From positions 1 through 64,000 of the forward strand of contig JAHBMJ010005760.1 of assembly GCA_018398765.1 (NCBI GenBank): DNA of 64,000 nt, read 5' to 3'. The stretch comes from Chromera velia. Its lineage: Eukaryota > Sar > Chromeraceae. Both the position numbers and the translations under genes were made by a program. A model generated the notes under the pieces. The model was not told the DNA's origin. It worked only from the letters and a program-made list of their open reading frames with translations, and searched no databases. Of this stretch, positions 25,317 through 35,738 are shown piece after piece (position 1 is the first letter of the stretch; the number at the start of each line of letters is the position of its first letter).

Positions 25317-28300
25317 CTAGATGCCCAACCCAGCTGGAAATACGGGTGGGACGTGGCTTTTCGCATACATTTTCACTCGTACATTCTGAATGCTCTCTTT
25401 AGTCAACGAGGGCATGCATCTGTCTGTATTTGGACGTACCGCGGGTCCATCTTGCGACCTGGATATGGACGCAGGAGACGCCAATTTCCTCATACGGGCT
25501 GCCACTCGGGTGCCTTGTGTGGCGGTGGAACTGCCGACACGGGTCGGTGTTTGTGTCTGAGCTTCCCTCTCTGTGCTCTGCGTTTGGGACATCATGCGCT
25601 GCTGCAGTCTCGCAGTCGCCTCCATCATTTCTCTGCGGAACAAATTTTGTTCCCTGGTTGACATGGCAGGAGGAATATTGGGATCTGTGTGGAGAATGTG
25701 GTGGGTGGCGACGGGGCCCTCTGCTGGATGAGGCTGGCTGGCCTGAATGGCCTCCATCAACTGAGAGGAAAATGCTGTGACCTGCAGAGAGGGTCAACAT
25801 TTTGTAGATGGGTTCGTGCATGCATGGTTTGGTGACGTGTCTTGTTTCGCTGCACGGGGTGTGCGGCATGAGCACAGATGCAGAGAGGAAAATGTTCGAT
25901 CTGCCGGGAAAGTCGCAGCGAGACGAGAAAGAAGCAAGAAGAACGAATTTGGTTGGAAATGTGAAATCGAAAAGAATTCATTCGAAACGTCTGGAAAGAA
26001 ACTTGTGACAAGCGCGGTCACATTGTACAGGCAGAGGAAGAAGTCGGAGCACCCACCCATGTCATTTAATTTTGCGTGAGCCTGTGGATGGATTGATCGA
26101 ATGATAAATCAGAGATGGTATGAGATGACATGAGCCCCGGCCAAGCTTAGTTAGCAACTGACGTACCAAAGCAGCGAGGCGGGACTGATCCTCCTCTGTT
26201 GTTGGTTTGGGTCCGTTTCCCTCTGGAACTGGAAGACCTGCATTCATTCATTCATTCATCCATTCATTCATCCATTCATTCATTCATTCATTCATTCACA
26301 CATCCACGGGTGCATGCATACAGTGATAGCTAGATTGACATTATACGTGATTGAGTGCACGTGTGGATGGACTCCCACATGTGCTTGAATGGGCGTTCTG
26401 CGTGATCCACTTGCGTCTGGGAATGTTTGAAAATTCTGAACTGCTATTCCTCTTGTCGTCGTCTCTCAATTAGAATCCGCGCCCTCTCCTCAATCAAAAT
26501 GTCGTCTGTCAGACAGCCAGACAGACGGTCCAGCAAACGCTTCCGCCCAGTCCCTCAACCGACCTCCAGCACTAAAGCGGGCGCTTGCAGATGCTGAAGA
26601 GGGGCGCGTAGGCCGTCCGTGCGGCGGGTGGTCACTCGGTCTTCTCTCCCTCCCCCGGCAGCTGCACAAACGCATTCAGTGGGAATGAGTTGCTCTGCTT
26701 TTCATTCAGGCTTTTCAGGACTCTTTCTTCCTGTATCCGGATTTTTCACTCACAGAGTTCGTATGCGCACACGTGTACGCCCTAAGAATGATCGCCTCCT
26801 CCGCGATTCTTGCGGAAACAACTGCGCAGACAGGAAAATGAATTCATAAAAAAATATGTTCGCAATCAAACGGTTGATTTGAGGTGCGTTTGTTCATTCT
26901 CGTACAAAGAGCTCACTGCAGCATTCTCCTCTCAGCTGAAGACAGAGACCAAACTTCTGGATACAGATACAAAAAAAAAGACAGGCAAACAGATAGACAG
27001 ACAGATAGACAGATAGATTTATTCACGCATGTACCCAGTTCCAGATCTAGAATGAAAACGACTCAGACACTGACACACCTGTTACCAAAGGGTTCGAGTA
27101 GGGCTTGACTGGCTCTCCGGGATGGCGTTGCGGTTTGGGCTGAACTTTCCTTTTCCCTTTCCGATGCCGGGAGTAGCTTGGCACCTCCAGTTCTGAGGCC
27201 GTGCGAACGTCCTGCCTTCTCTTCTTTGGGATTTCCGGGGTAATACTCTCTAACTTCCCTCCGCCCTTCCCTCTCTGTCTCTCTTTCTTTTTGTGTCGTC
27301 GGGACGTCAGCTTGAGGATTTTCCGACTCTCCCTCTTCTGCGTGACGCCATTCCATCTCCATATGACGGACCGGACCGGCACCTCCCCTGTGGGCACTTG
27401 TGGGCCTCATTTTTCGAGTGTTCTGTCTGTCTTTTTCTGCCGTGCGAGAAGATGAAGGGGCTGTGTGCGATTGGTGGTTCAGCTTCTGTTCTCTTTCTCT
27501 TGTAATGTCTCTGTCTGTGGAGAGGTCTGAGAGGGAATTGCGTCCATTTGGGTCCGTCTCTCTTTCGTCTCGTGAGGGCATCGAGGGTCGTCCTGGTCTC
27601 CTTCCGGTGTTTGCTCTTCTGCTTTCTGCCTCTCTGTCCCTGTCTCGGTCAGTGGTCTCTTCTCTTTCCCTTCTCGTATGGGGATTGGACGCGGAGATGG
27701 ACTGCGTGTGTGTGGTGGAGGGAAATTTGGAAATCATCCCTGCAGAAGGGGGGGCGAGAGAGGGGTCCGCACTGACGGTCGCACGGGCCTCTGAGGGCGG
27801 GGGCGGGGCAGCCGTGGGAAAGGGGAAGGACGGGGGGGCGGCAGTGGGGGTAGAGGGGGGCTGTCGAGGTGCCCCTTGTGCTTGTGAGTGTGCGGAGTGT
27901 GTGGGCTGCCAGTTGGGAGTTTGTGATCCCTGTGATGCGTTTTGTGTTTGTGACTGCATTCTGACAGCTGGCACATTAGGCGATCCCTTAGCTTCCTGTC
28001 TCCTCCTCATGTCTTGGTCGAATGGGAGGATCATGGAGGGTGGTCTCTGAAGAGGTCCTGTGTGGTCTGTTTGGCAGGAGACGGAGGAGGTGGAAGGAAG
28101 GGGGGGGGGTTCTGTTGGAGGGGGGGCGGAGACGTCCTCTACAACCTGACAAGAGATGCAAAGACACATTGTGAAGGCACAATTGAGGAGGTGTTTTCTG
28201 CGAGGAGATGTGCTCAATCGGAATTGATCGAAAGTCTAGAGACCTCTCCGACATGGTAAGGAATAAGGAAGACGAAAAGGCATTCATTTTCCTTACTGGT

Positions 28301-30187
28301 GTGTCAAACATTCGGAACGAATACGCACATGCATGAAGAAAAGGGTTTCCTGTGGCTGTCGCGGAACCCTGAAAGGTGGGCAGGAGAAAGAAAGCTTGGA
28401 CTGAAGGAACGTCAAGTCACCTTTCCTCTCAAAGAAGTTTTGGCCCTTGTCGCACCGAGAGGCAAGGAGAGCCCTTACCGACAGACAGGAAAAACAGGCA
28501 GAAAGGAAGGAAGAAAAAGATTCCGAACAAAGAGAAAGAGAGTCAGCCACCCACCCACCCACCAAGGAACCATCCGATTTAATTACTGTGGGACTGACCA
28601 AATGAGGTTCTTCCCCGTCTCCCTCTGCCTCTCCGTCCTCTTGGTCTGTCTCTGCTTCTCCTTCTTCTTTCTTCGGTACTGCTCCTTCTCCTTTCGGTTC
28701 TACTGCTTCTGCCTCTTCTTCCTCTTCACCCTTTCCCTCCTCCGTGACATTTTGTGCGTGCCCAGACAGATTTACAAAGCTGACCGCCAACTCATCACTA
28801 CCCCTTTTTTCTCCTCCTGCCTCTTCCTCTCTCTCTTCTGGAGAATCTCCGACGTCCTCTTTTTCTCGCCCTTCCACCCCACTGCCTCCACTGCCCCCTC
28901 CAAATTTGGGAACAACTTTGTCGTCTCCCGCGTCCTCCTCATCTTCATCCAGAGGCACAGACGCAGACCCAAAAGCAGCTGTGGGCTGCGAAATGGGACG
29001 CAAAGAGGGAGATGGCGAGGCGGATTTCTGGGGTTGGGAGGGGGGGGAAGAGAAGGGAGAAGGGAACGAGGCCGCCGGCTGTGGTTCCCCTTCGATTGAA
29101 ATCTTCACAACGCATGGATGAAGCCTGAGTTTTAGCGGGGGGCGCACATCTGCCGTTTGGGACCGTGAATCCTCTGCGAGCGCTAGTTGATCGTTTGTCT
29201 CGGTCGGAAGGGGGTCAGAAGCGGACCCCGACACTAAGGGCAGCTGGAGGGTTGGGTGAGAAGGTGCAGGCTCTGTAGGCTCGTCCGCAGTGAGAGAGAA
29301 TTTATTCTTCTGCAGATCTATCTCAACCTGTTTGTCCTTCAGCTCTCTTCGGAGGTCCTGCTCGACATTCTTCAGCTTTGCAACCTCGCCCTGCATTCAG
29401 GGGACGTTGAGTGCACACATTGATGCATTTGCGCACACCTGTATGGGCATTAAGATGTGAATAGATTTCTTGACCGACATTCGACTGGCAGGAACACAAT
29501 GGCACCGCAAGAGGAATGAAGGCAAAGAGGCGGAAAAAGCACATCCCCCCCAAGGACGAAGACAGAGACTGTGGCGGCAGTGAGGGGGGGAATTCTCTTC
29601 TGAAGTCACAAAAGGAGAGAACGGAATTCCCACTGACCTCGAGAATATTTGTTTTTCGTGCCGCCACTTTGAGCCTTGATTCCATCTCTTCCATCACGGC
29701 CATGGCCTTCAGTCCCTCTGCCTCGTGTTTCTTCTGGGCCTCGATTAATTTCTCATTCTCTTCACCCAACCTGATAACCTCCCTGTCCAGATCTTCCCCT
29801 GTGGCAGTGGAGAGGTCCCTGTCGAGACGATCGGACAGACCCAAAAAGCACACGTTCTCAAGGGCAGAGATCAGCGACGCAGCTGCAGACCGGGGGGTAG
29901 GTTTGTTTCCTTTTCTTTGCGACCATATAACTTGCCTCTCTCTTTTTTTTTCTTCCCCTGCTTTCGTTCCTTCTGTCTTGTCCGTCTTTATTCTTTTCTC
30001 TCCGCAGACAAATTGACAGGCCGACTACTTTGTATACTACTGTTTTCATCTCTACGCATTCATCGACTGACCTTCATTTTCTGGCAGGCTCGGTGCTGTG
30101 GCTGCGCAGATGCCCCTGACGTGCTCCACTTCTCTGTAAAAACTCCGGCGCATGGTCTGGAATCTTTGCAGAAGGCGGTCGTTTCCT

Positions 30188-30262
<75 letters not shown>

Positions 30263-31417
30263 AACATACTCTTGGTGACACAGGCATTACGGGTACATGC
30301 AGGGGACAGGAATGGGCGCGAAAGATGGAGTCAAGAGAAAATAAAAGACAAGGGAAAAATGAAGTGAAGCGGAAAGAAGTATCTAAGTCAGCAGGGAGGA
30401 AAAGGAAGATAGCACACCAAAAAAAGCGGAAACGAAAGCAAAGAGAAAACAAAAAAAGACTGACGCACGCACGTCCTGAAAGCCGAGTGTTATCATCAGA
30501 GAGGAACTCGACGACCTTACACAAGCTCTTGATCGTCAGACTTTTGTATTCATCTAGGTTCTCGTCCATCATTTTCGTCAGTTCACTTAGGTCTGGCTGG
30601 ACTGCCATCAGACTGTTTTGCACAGGGGGGGGGAGGGAAAGAGCCTGTCTTGTAGGAGACTTGGAAAGAGTTGGAGAAGGAGATCTGCTTCCCCCTGCGC
30701 ATCTTGCACACACGCCTCCACCCTGCTGGTGCTGTACCAGCTGCAGCTTCTCGGTCATCTGTTGTGCCAATGCCAGTCTCTCCACGACAGCGCACTTCGC
30801 CGCGGCATTTCTCTTCTCGACAACTTCAAAGAAGGACGCGAATGTATCCACAACGAGGCGCGCTGCGTCGTACACTGGCGAGGAGGTCTCAATGATCACA
30901 TTGGTGTGGATGCCTGGAAGATGCTGCAAGAAAGTATGCAGGCGCCGAATGTCAAAGTAGAGAACAGGCACAAATATATAATGGAATGCGGCTTAGAAAT
31001 GCCCGTAGTCCCCCTTGCCATCGACAGACAATAACAGGGATCAGGAAATACAAATAAAACTTCACTGACCGCAACGACGCACGTGTACGTACACGTACAC
31101 GCATGCATGACGCATACGCATACACACACACACACACACACACAAACACATCTGCACCCACAGACGAATGCATTCATGCATGACGCGAACAACATCAAAG
31201 ACGCATACAGTGGTCCTTGCAACAACAAAAAAAAACGCATATCGATGGAGTGAAACGTCTGCTGAATCTCTGGCATCATGCACGGAGAACTGAACAGCGA
31301 GCTGACCTTGACCTGCCTGGCGAAGATTTTGGTGATTTCTTTTTCGAGGACTGTGAGGAGGTGAAGGTGGGTCCGGGGAGGTGGGCTCGGCCCGAGAGGG
31401 GACGACATGGCATGCAT
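25317..31417 (-). CDS. Large coiled-coil protein with proline/serine-rich middle (8 exons)
   Basis: The family is not recognised. Exons on the - strand are 31417-31307, 30923-30473, 30185-30072, 29882-29638, 29390-28563, 28145-27086, 26237-26167 and 25781-25317, and every phase closes (about 1,114 residues). Alternative starts are at 31413 (out of frame) and 31408 (in frame, three residues on). The first donor could be GTCAAG six bases earlier. The N-terminal third is helical (VLEKEITKIFARQ; TNVIIETSSPVYDAARLVVD; AKCAVVERLALAQQMTEKLQ; LDEYKSLTIKSLCKVVEFL). Coiled coils follow (LDREVIRLGEENEKLIEAQ; EGLKAMAVMEEMESRLKVA; GEVAKLKNVEQDLRRELKDK). Then come about 550 residues of acidic and Pro/Ser/Arg-rich disorder, and a C-terminal part with REQNLFRREMMEATARLQQR and a tail ending SHVPPVFPAGLGI. 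It may be a scaffold, for example centrosomal or cytoskeletal. That is a guess from architecture only. Confidence 0.8.
26240..26297. repeat. (CATT)n microsatellite
   Basis: CATT repeats with CATC variants begin three bases from the acceptor of exon 7 of the coiled-coil gene. On the coding strand this is (AATG)n immediately before the AG. Confidence 0.9.
30191..30256. repeat. (CA)n(GA)n microsatellite
   Basis: A CA run followed by a GA run lies immediately upstream (coding strand) of exon 3 of the coiled-coil gene. Confidence 0.9.
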
Positions 31418-32386
31418 GCAGTGTGTGTGGTGAGACAGAGATGGGACGAATGTCAGAGGGAAGAAATTGTGGTGCTTTTTACCTAGTGCTCTCTTTGTGA
31501 GTGGTTGATGAATTCAGTCCGCAACATGCGTTTGAACTCAATCTGCAACACACAGATAGATGTGCGCGTAGACGGATGGAATCGACTCTATTTGGGCGTT
31601 TTGGGGCGTGAACAGCTTAGGTTGTTTCAAGAGAAGTGTTGATTCCTCGGTTTGCGTTCAGCACTTATACAGCAGGGGAGTCGGAAAAACGCCTGTTTGT
31701 GGTTCGAATAATGATTGAGCATTTGCAAGCATCCACGCAACACTCGCATGCATGCCTTGGTTCGTGAGCGTGCTTTGTCAGCAACGCATGATGACTGACA
31801 GTGCGAAATTTTTGCAGGTCGGCAGTACACACAGGGACCCTCCTGCAATGGTTTTGCCAAATCATCTTCTACCTCTAGCTGAAGCGGCTAATTCATGAAA
31901 CCAATTGTTGCATCCACCAACCCAAATGCATGGAGTCATATATACGCGGAGCCAAGTCAATTCTAAGCGGCGCGCCCATGCACGCAAAACCTGAACGGGG
32001 CCGGCCATGCATGGGCCGGCCGCGGTCGCGCCGCGCGCGGGTTTTAGTTTTGGAATCCTGTCGTGCAGACGTATCACGGTTTCCGCCCCCTGTGTTACAG
32101 CCGGTCCTCGTTCTTCGTCTGAAACAGTAAATCTCCCGATCGCAGGTTCTTCCTCTGTGAATCCCTCATGCAGTGATCGCCTGCAAGATCGAACCATGCG
32201 GCCACTGCGGTGAAATTAAGAATTTACCCGGCAGTGTAGCCGTCAATCTGCTCTGCCGTCTCCTCTTGCCAGCAGGAGCTAACAAGGTTCACAAAGCAGC
32301 CATTTCCTTGTCTGTCTTCCACACGTCTTGCAGCTGACCTGCAGTGAATTCCAGTTGCTTTTTTAACACCGCTCCAATTTGGTCAA
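31418..32386. promoter_or_regulatory. Divergent promoter region of two coiled-coil genes
   Basis: The region between the start codons of the leftward gene (31417) and the rightward gene (32387) must carry both promoters. It contains several ATGCAT words (31412, 31748, 32007) and a 23-base GC palindrome at 31999-32021. ORFs on either strand here lack homology signatures. Confidence 0.45.
31999..32021. repeat. GC palindrome around ATGCAT
   Basis: GGCCGGCC, ATGCAT, G, GGCCGGCC form two perfect 8-base self-complementary arms around a self-complementary hexamer. It is embedded in a locally GC-rich patch (31970-32040) between two divergent genes. Confidence 0.7.
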
Positions 32387-34712
32387 ATGCCCCCCTTAGA
32401 GGCCGCTGCCGCCGCCACGAATGAGAAACCAGATGCAAACGAAATCCGACAGGGAGAGGGAGAGCAGCCTGTTTCTCTCGACGATGACCTCCTCGACTGC
32501 TGTTGGCTGGCAGCTCGGCTGTTGACTGCACGGACTCGGCCCAAGTCGCCTTCGAGACTTCAAAAGAGACGGCGAACTCTGTTGGAGGACAGGGCCACGC
32601 ACACTGAGGAAGAAGTGGCACAAGTCGAAAAGGAAATTCAAGCCAAAGTCGCAGAATTCAGTGATCGCTTGGAGTCAGTCAGCTAGCCCCGCTTCCTGTG
32701 TCAAGCCTTTTTTCCAGTCAGTGAGCCAAGCAGCCGGTCAAACTGTCAGCAAAGCAGTCAGTCAGCCTCTTTTCGAGTCTCCCCCACTCTTTTTTTTTGT
32801 TTTGTTCTCTTTCTCAGCTCGGTCTCCTTCCTTTCCTTCACCCCCTCGCTCCCCCCTTGACTTCTATCAGTGCATGCGCTTGGACGATATTGCGTGTCTC
32901 ACTGCGTGCGTCAGTGTTCGGTTCCAGACCATCTCAGTGGGTGTCTACACAGAGTTCAAATGCCCGACACCGCTTTCGTCTTCCCCCCAACCCTCCAAAG
33001 AAAGGAATGAACGTTTGAATTCGATCTCATGTATGTGCGAGACAGACAGACCGACACTGGTCATCCTGCTTGCAAAGATCCGTTTCTTTGTCTTCTTGTT
33101 CTTTTCCCCCCATCATTCTGCTTCTTCTTTCTCTTCATTTTTTAGTTGCTTTCCCCTTTTTATTTTTCGTCTCCTGCTCTTCCTCCAACTCCTTCTTCTT
33201 CCTTTTCCTTCCTCATTTGGTTTCTCTTCTTTCTCTTTTTCCTCTTCCTTTTTCTCTGCTTCTTTGTCGCTCTTTCTCCCTCCTATTCTTTCCCCCCTGA
33301 TTCTTCTTCCACTTCTTTCGCCCATCTTTTTTTTTTTTTTTTGTCATTTGCTCCTCATCCCTCTCTTTCTGTTTCCTCTCCCTCTTCCTCTTCTTTTTTT
33401 TTTGTCTTTTCCGTCGGCTTCTTCTATCTTCTTTTTCTCCTTTGTCTTTTTCTTCCTCCTCCTCTTCCTTCTCTTCGTCTTCTCCTTCTATCTCCTTTGT
33501 CTTTTTCTTCCTCCTCCTGTTCCTTCTCTTCGTCTTCTCCTTCTATCTCCTTTTTTTTTTTCTTTCCTCTTCTTCTTCTTCTTCTTCTTCTTCTTCTTCT
33601 GTTTCTTCTTCTTCTTCTTCTTCTTCTTCTTCTTCTTCTTCTTCTTCTTCTTCTTCCTTCTTCTTCTTCTTCTTCTTCTTCTTCTTCTTCTTCTTCTTCG
33701 TCTTCTTCTTCTTCTTCTTCTTCGTCTTCTTCTTCTTCTTCTTCTTCGTCTTCTTCTTCGTCTTCTTCTTCGTCTTCTTCTTCTTCTTCTTCTTCTTCTT
33801 CGTCTTCTTCTTCGTCTTCTTCTTCTTCTTCTCCTTCTTCTTCTTCTCCTTCTGTCTTCTTCTTCTTCTTTCCCCTTCTCTTCTTTTCCTTCTTCTTCTT
33901 CCTCTGCTTCATTCTATTCGTCTTTTCCGTCTTCTTCTATCGTCTTGTCCTTTGTCTTCTTTTTCTTCTTCTTCATCTTTTCCTTTTCCTTCTTCTATCT
34001 TCTCTTTTTCTTCTTCTTCCTCTCCCTCTCCTTTTCTTTCGTCCCCTCTTCTCCTTCTTCTTACTCCTCTTCTTCTTCTCTTGCTTCTCCTTTTTCTCTC
34101 TGAAGTAGACTTCCACGTTTCTGTGCTGCGCTACTTGCGAATTCGTGTGTCTCGTTCTCTCTGCTCATGCAGGATGATTTTTCTCAGATGATCTCTGCGT
34201 GTAAAGCGGTTGGCCCCACAACAAAGGAACGCAGAGCTCTGGACATTTGTTGCGTGCACAAAAGACCACAAGATAAATCCATGCACACAGGGTTGTCTGT
34301 CCATGTGTCTTTTTCTCTCTCGGTCCCTTTCTGTATGTCCATGCACCCGTGCAGGCAGTTCCAGCACTCAAAAGAAAAGTTGAGGAGGGTTTTGGAGTCC
34401 AGAGAGCGACTCCTCTCTGTGTCCGCTTCTTCCAGTGTCACTCGCGGAGGGGGGGCCGGGGGGACGTCATCCTCTTCTTCCTCTTCCTCTTCTTCATCAT
34501 CGTCTGCTGCGGCAGTGTCGTCATCGGGTATTCGCGACCGAGGGAGGGAGAGGGAGAGGAGCTCGGTGCAGCGGCAGGAAGCAGGAGGGCGGGCGGGGTT
34601 TGCGTCCGGAGCTTCTTTGCAAGTTCATGCGGGGGACGTTCCATTGGAGTGCTACAGGGACATTCTGGAAAGTTTGAGGGGGGACATCAGGGATGCCCTC
34701 GCGTTGCTGTGA
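32387..34712 (+). CDS. Hypothetical short coiled-coil protein
   Basis: I do not recognise the family. Exon 1 (32387-32677) begins MPPLEAAAAATNEKPDANE and ends in a clear coiled coil (LLEDRATHTEEEVAQVEKE then IQAKVAEFSDRLES), with a GTCAGC donor. The next exon opens at 34173 after CTCATGCAG in the matching phase (DDFSQMISACK). The last stretch, from about 34360, is FQHSKEKLRRVLESRERLL, a poly-Ser and Arg-rich region and the end CYRDILESLRGDIRDALALL with TGA at 34710-34712. The segment 34209-34356 can be an intron (pyrimidine-rich, CCGTGCAG end) or read-through, since the frame stays open. Length would be about 225-275 residues. The 1.5-kb first intron is dominated by a TTC tract. An AATAAA lies 267 bases after the stop. 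Small helical proteins of this kind often join multi-subunit complexes, but nothing here names one. Confidence 0.55.
33100..34085. repeat. Long TTC/CTT pyrimidine tract in an intron
   Basis: Nearly one kilobase is almost pure pyrimidine on the + strand, with a core of uninterrupted TTC triplets from about 33568 to 33850 broken only by occasional G (TCG), and TCTTCTCC satellite-like blocks before and after. It lies wholly inside the first intron of the 32387-34712 gene. Confidence 0.92.
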
Positions 34713-34978
34713 ACAAAATGGAGTTGGAGGACTCCCGAGAAACGGGCAAACGCGGCGCTCTTTTTCGTTTTGCTTTTTTCAAAACTGCCTGGCCCCAACG
34801 ATTGTCTCCATCCATTCGAGATGATCGATTGAAGATATTCGGCTACAAAGGGCGGCGTTTGTTTCAGGGCTGGTGCTGAGTTGCAGATGGCGATCGTTCT
34901 TTTTCCTTGAATCATGGGACTATGAACTGGAGCATGTATATAAATGCTATTCGTAGAGTTTCAGTTTGTATCAGTTAT

Positions 34979-34984
34979 AATAAA
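34979..34984 (+). terminator. Polyadenylation signal AATAAA
   Basis: AATAAA lies 267 bases after the stop of the short coiled-coil gene, at the start of AT-rich intergenic DNA. It is the first such signal on that strand after the stop. Confidence 0.45.
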
Positions 34985-35296
34985 TATTGGTAGATTACTT
35001 TATTCGAATTACATTTGATTATGACGCATCTAGTGACGCATAAGCTTTGTGATAAGCCATCATACGTTATTTAGTGATTACGTAGGATCATGTTTGATTA
35101 AACTAGATGCTAGACTATATATGATTTTATTTTATTTTAATTTCAATATCAAGCTAGCTCAAATATTTGATCTTAAGATAGGGGTCTAAAATTGTTACCA
35201 CAACACCCTATAAAGGGGTGTTGTCAGCTTTGCGTGTATATAGCCGCGCCTCGGGGGAGGTGCGTATGTTGGCCTTCGACCAACGGCTATATATAG
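34985..35296. other. AT-rich spacer with nested hairpins
   Basis: AT-rich DNA is followed by an inverted repeat CAACACCC..GGGTGTTG (35201-35223). A perfect 10-bp outer stem (TATATAGCCG at 35237-35246 with CGGCTATATA at 35284-35293) encloses smaller hairpins. No ORF is supported. Confidence 0.55.
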
Positions 35297-35492
35297 TGTG
35301 ACGTGTGTGCTGGTCGTGGCGTAAGCGTGAGCGAGCGCCCCACCTCGCCTGGCCCCTTTGCATCGACTGTGATTAAGCCGGCCGCAGGCTGCGTGTGCGT
35401 CTTCCCGGGGCCGTGATTGAAGTGAGCGCGTACCATCACGGTGCACGTCGTTGTATGGCTTTTAGCCACACAAATCAATAATCGCGTTTCTG
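35297..35492 (+). repeat. 196-bp dispersed repeat, copy A
   Basis: It starts TGTGACGTGTGTGCTGGTCG and ends with GCGTTTCTG. It matches 37866-38060 in the same orientation at about 85 percent by eye, almost without gaps. It is interrupted immediately after its end by the small element at 35493-35729. Confidence 0.85.
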
Positions 35493-35729
35493 CTAGGCGA
35501 CGCACAGTGGTAAAAAAAAAAAAAAGAATAGACATGTCAAGATTTTTTTTTTTTTTTTTTTTTTAGTCTGGTGGTCAAAGGTCCGAGCAAACTTAGCAAA
35601 GGTAGGTTTTTTAGTTAGATGTGTTTTTGTTATATGTTTGGCACTTCCAATAAAATAAGAGAAAAAAAAAAAAAGATTAGGCTTCTCCAGATTTTTTTTT
35701 TTTTTTTTTTATCACTGTGCGTCGCCTAG
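35493..35729. mobile_element. Non-autonomous terminal-inverted-repeat element (MITE-like), 9-bp target duplication
   Basis: The element starts CTAGGCGACGCACAGTGGTA with an A run and ends with the reverse complement (T run, then ATCACTGTGCGTCGCCTAG). It is flanked by perfect 9-base direct repeats GCGTTTCTG at 35484-35492 and 35730-35738. The interior has further A and T runs and no ORF. A 9-base duplication is typical of Mutator-like DNA transposons, so a deletion derivative of such an element is the best guess. A diverged relative lies at 63769-63993. Confidence 0.85.
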
Positions 35730-35738
35730 GCGTTTCTG

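Noticed and set aside
32289-32621. A - strand ORF ending KKQLEFTAGQLQDVWKTDKE
   Set aside because: It overlaps the + strand exon with the better coiled-coil signature and correct splice phase. Both strands look protein-like here, so some doubt remains.
32661-34191. ORFs of up to 480 residues rich in Phe, Leu, Ser or Glu
   Set aside because: They are frame readings of the TTC tract, open because it has no stops. The tract lies in an intron of the 32387 gene.
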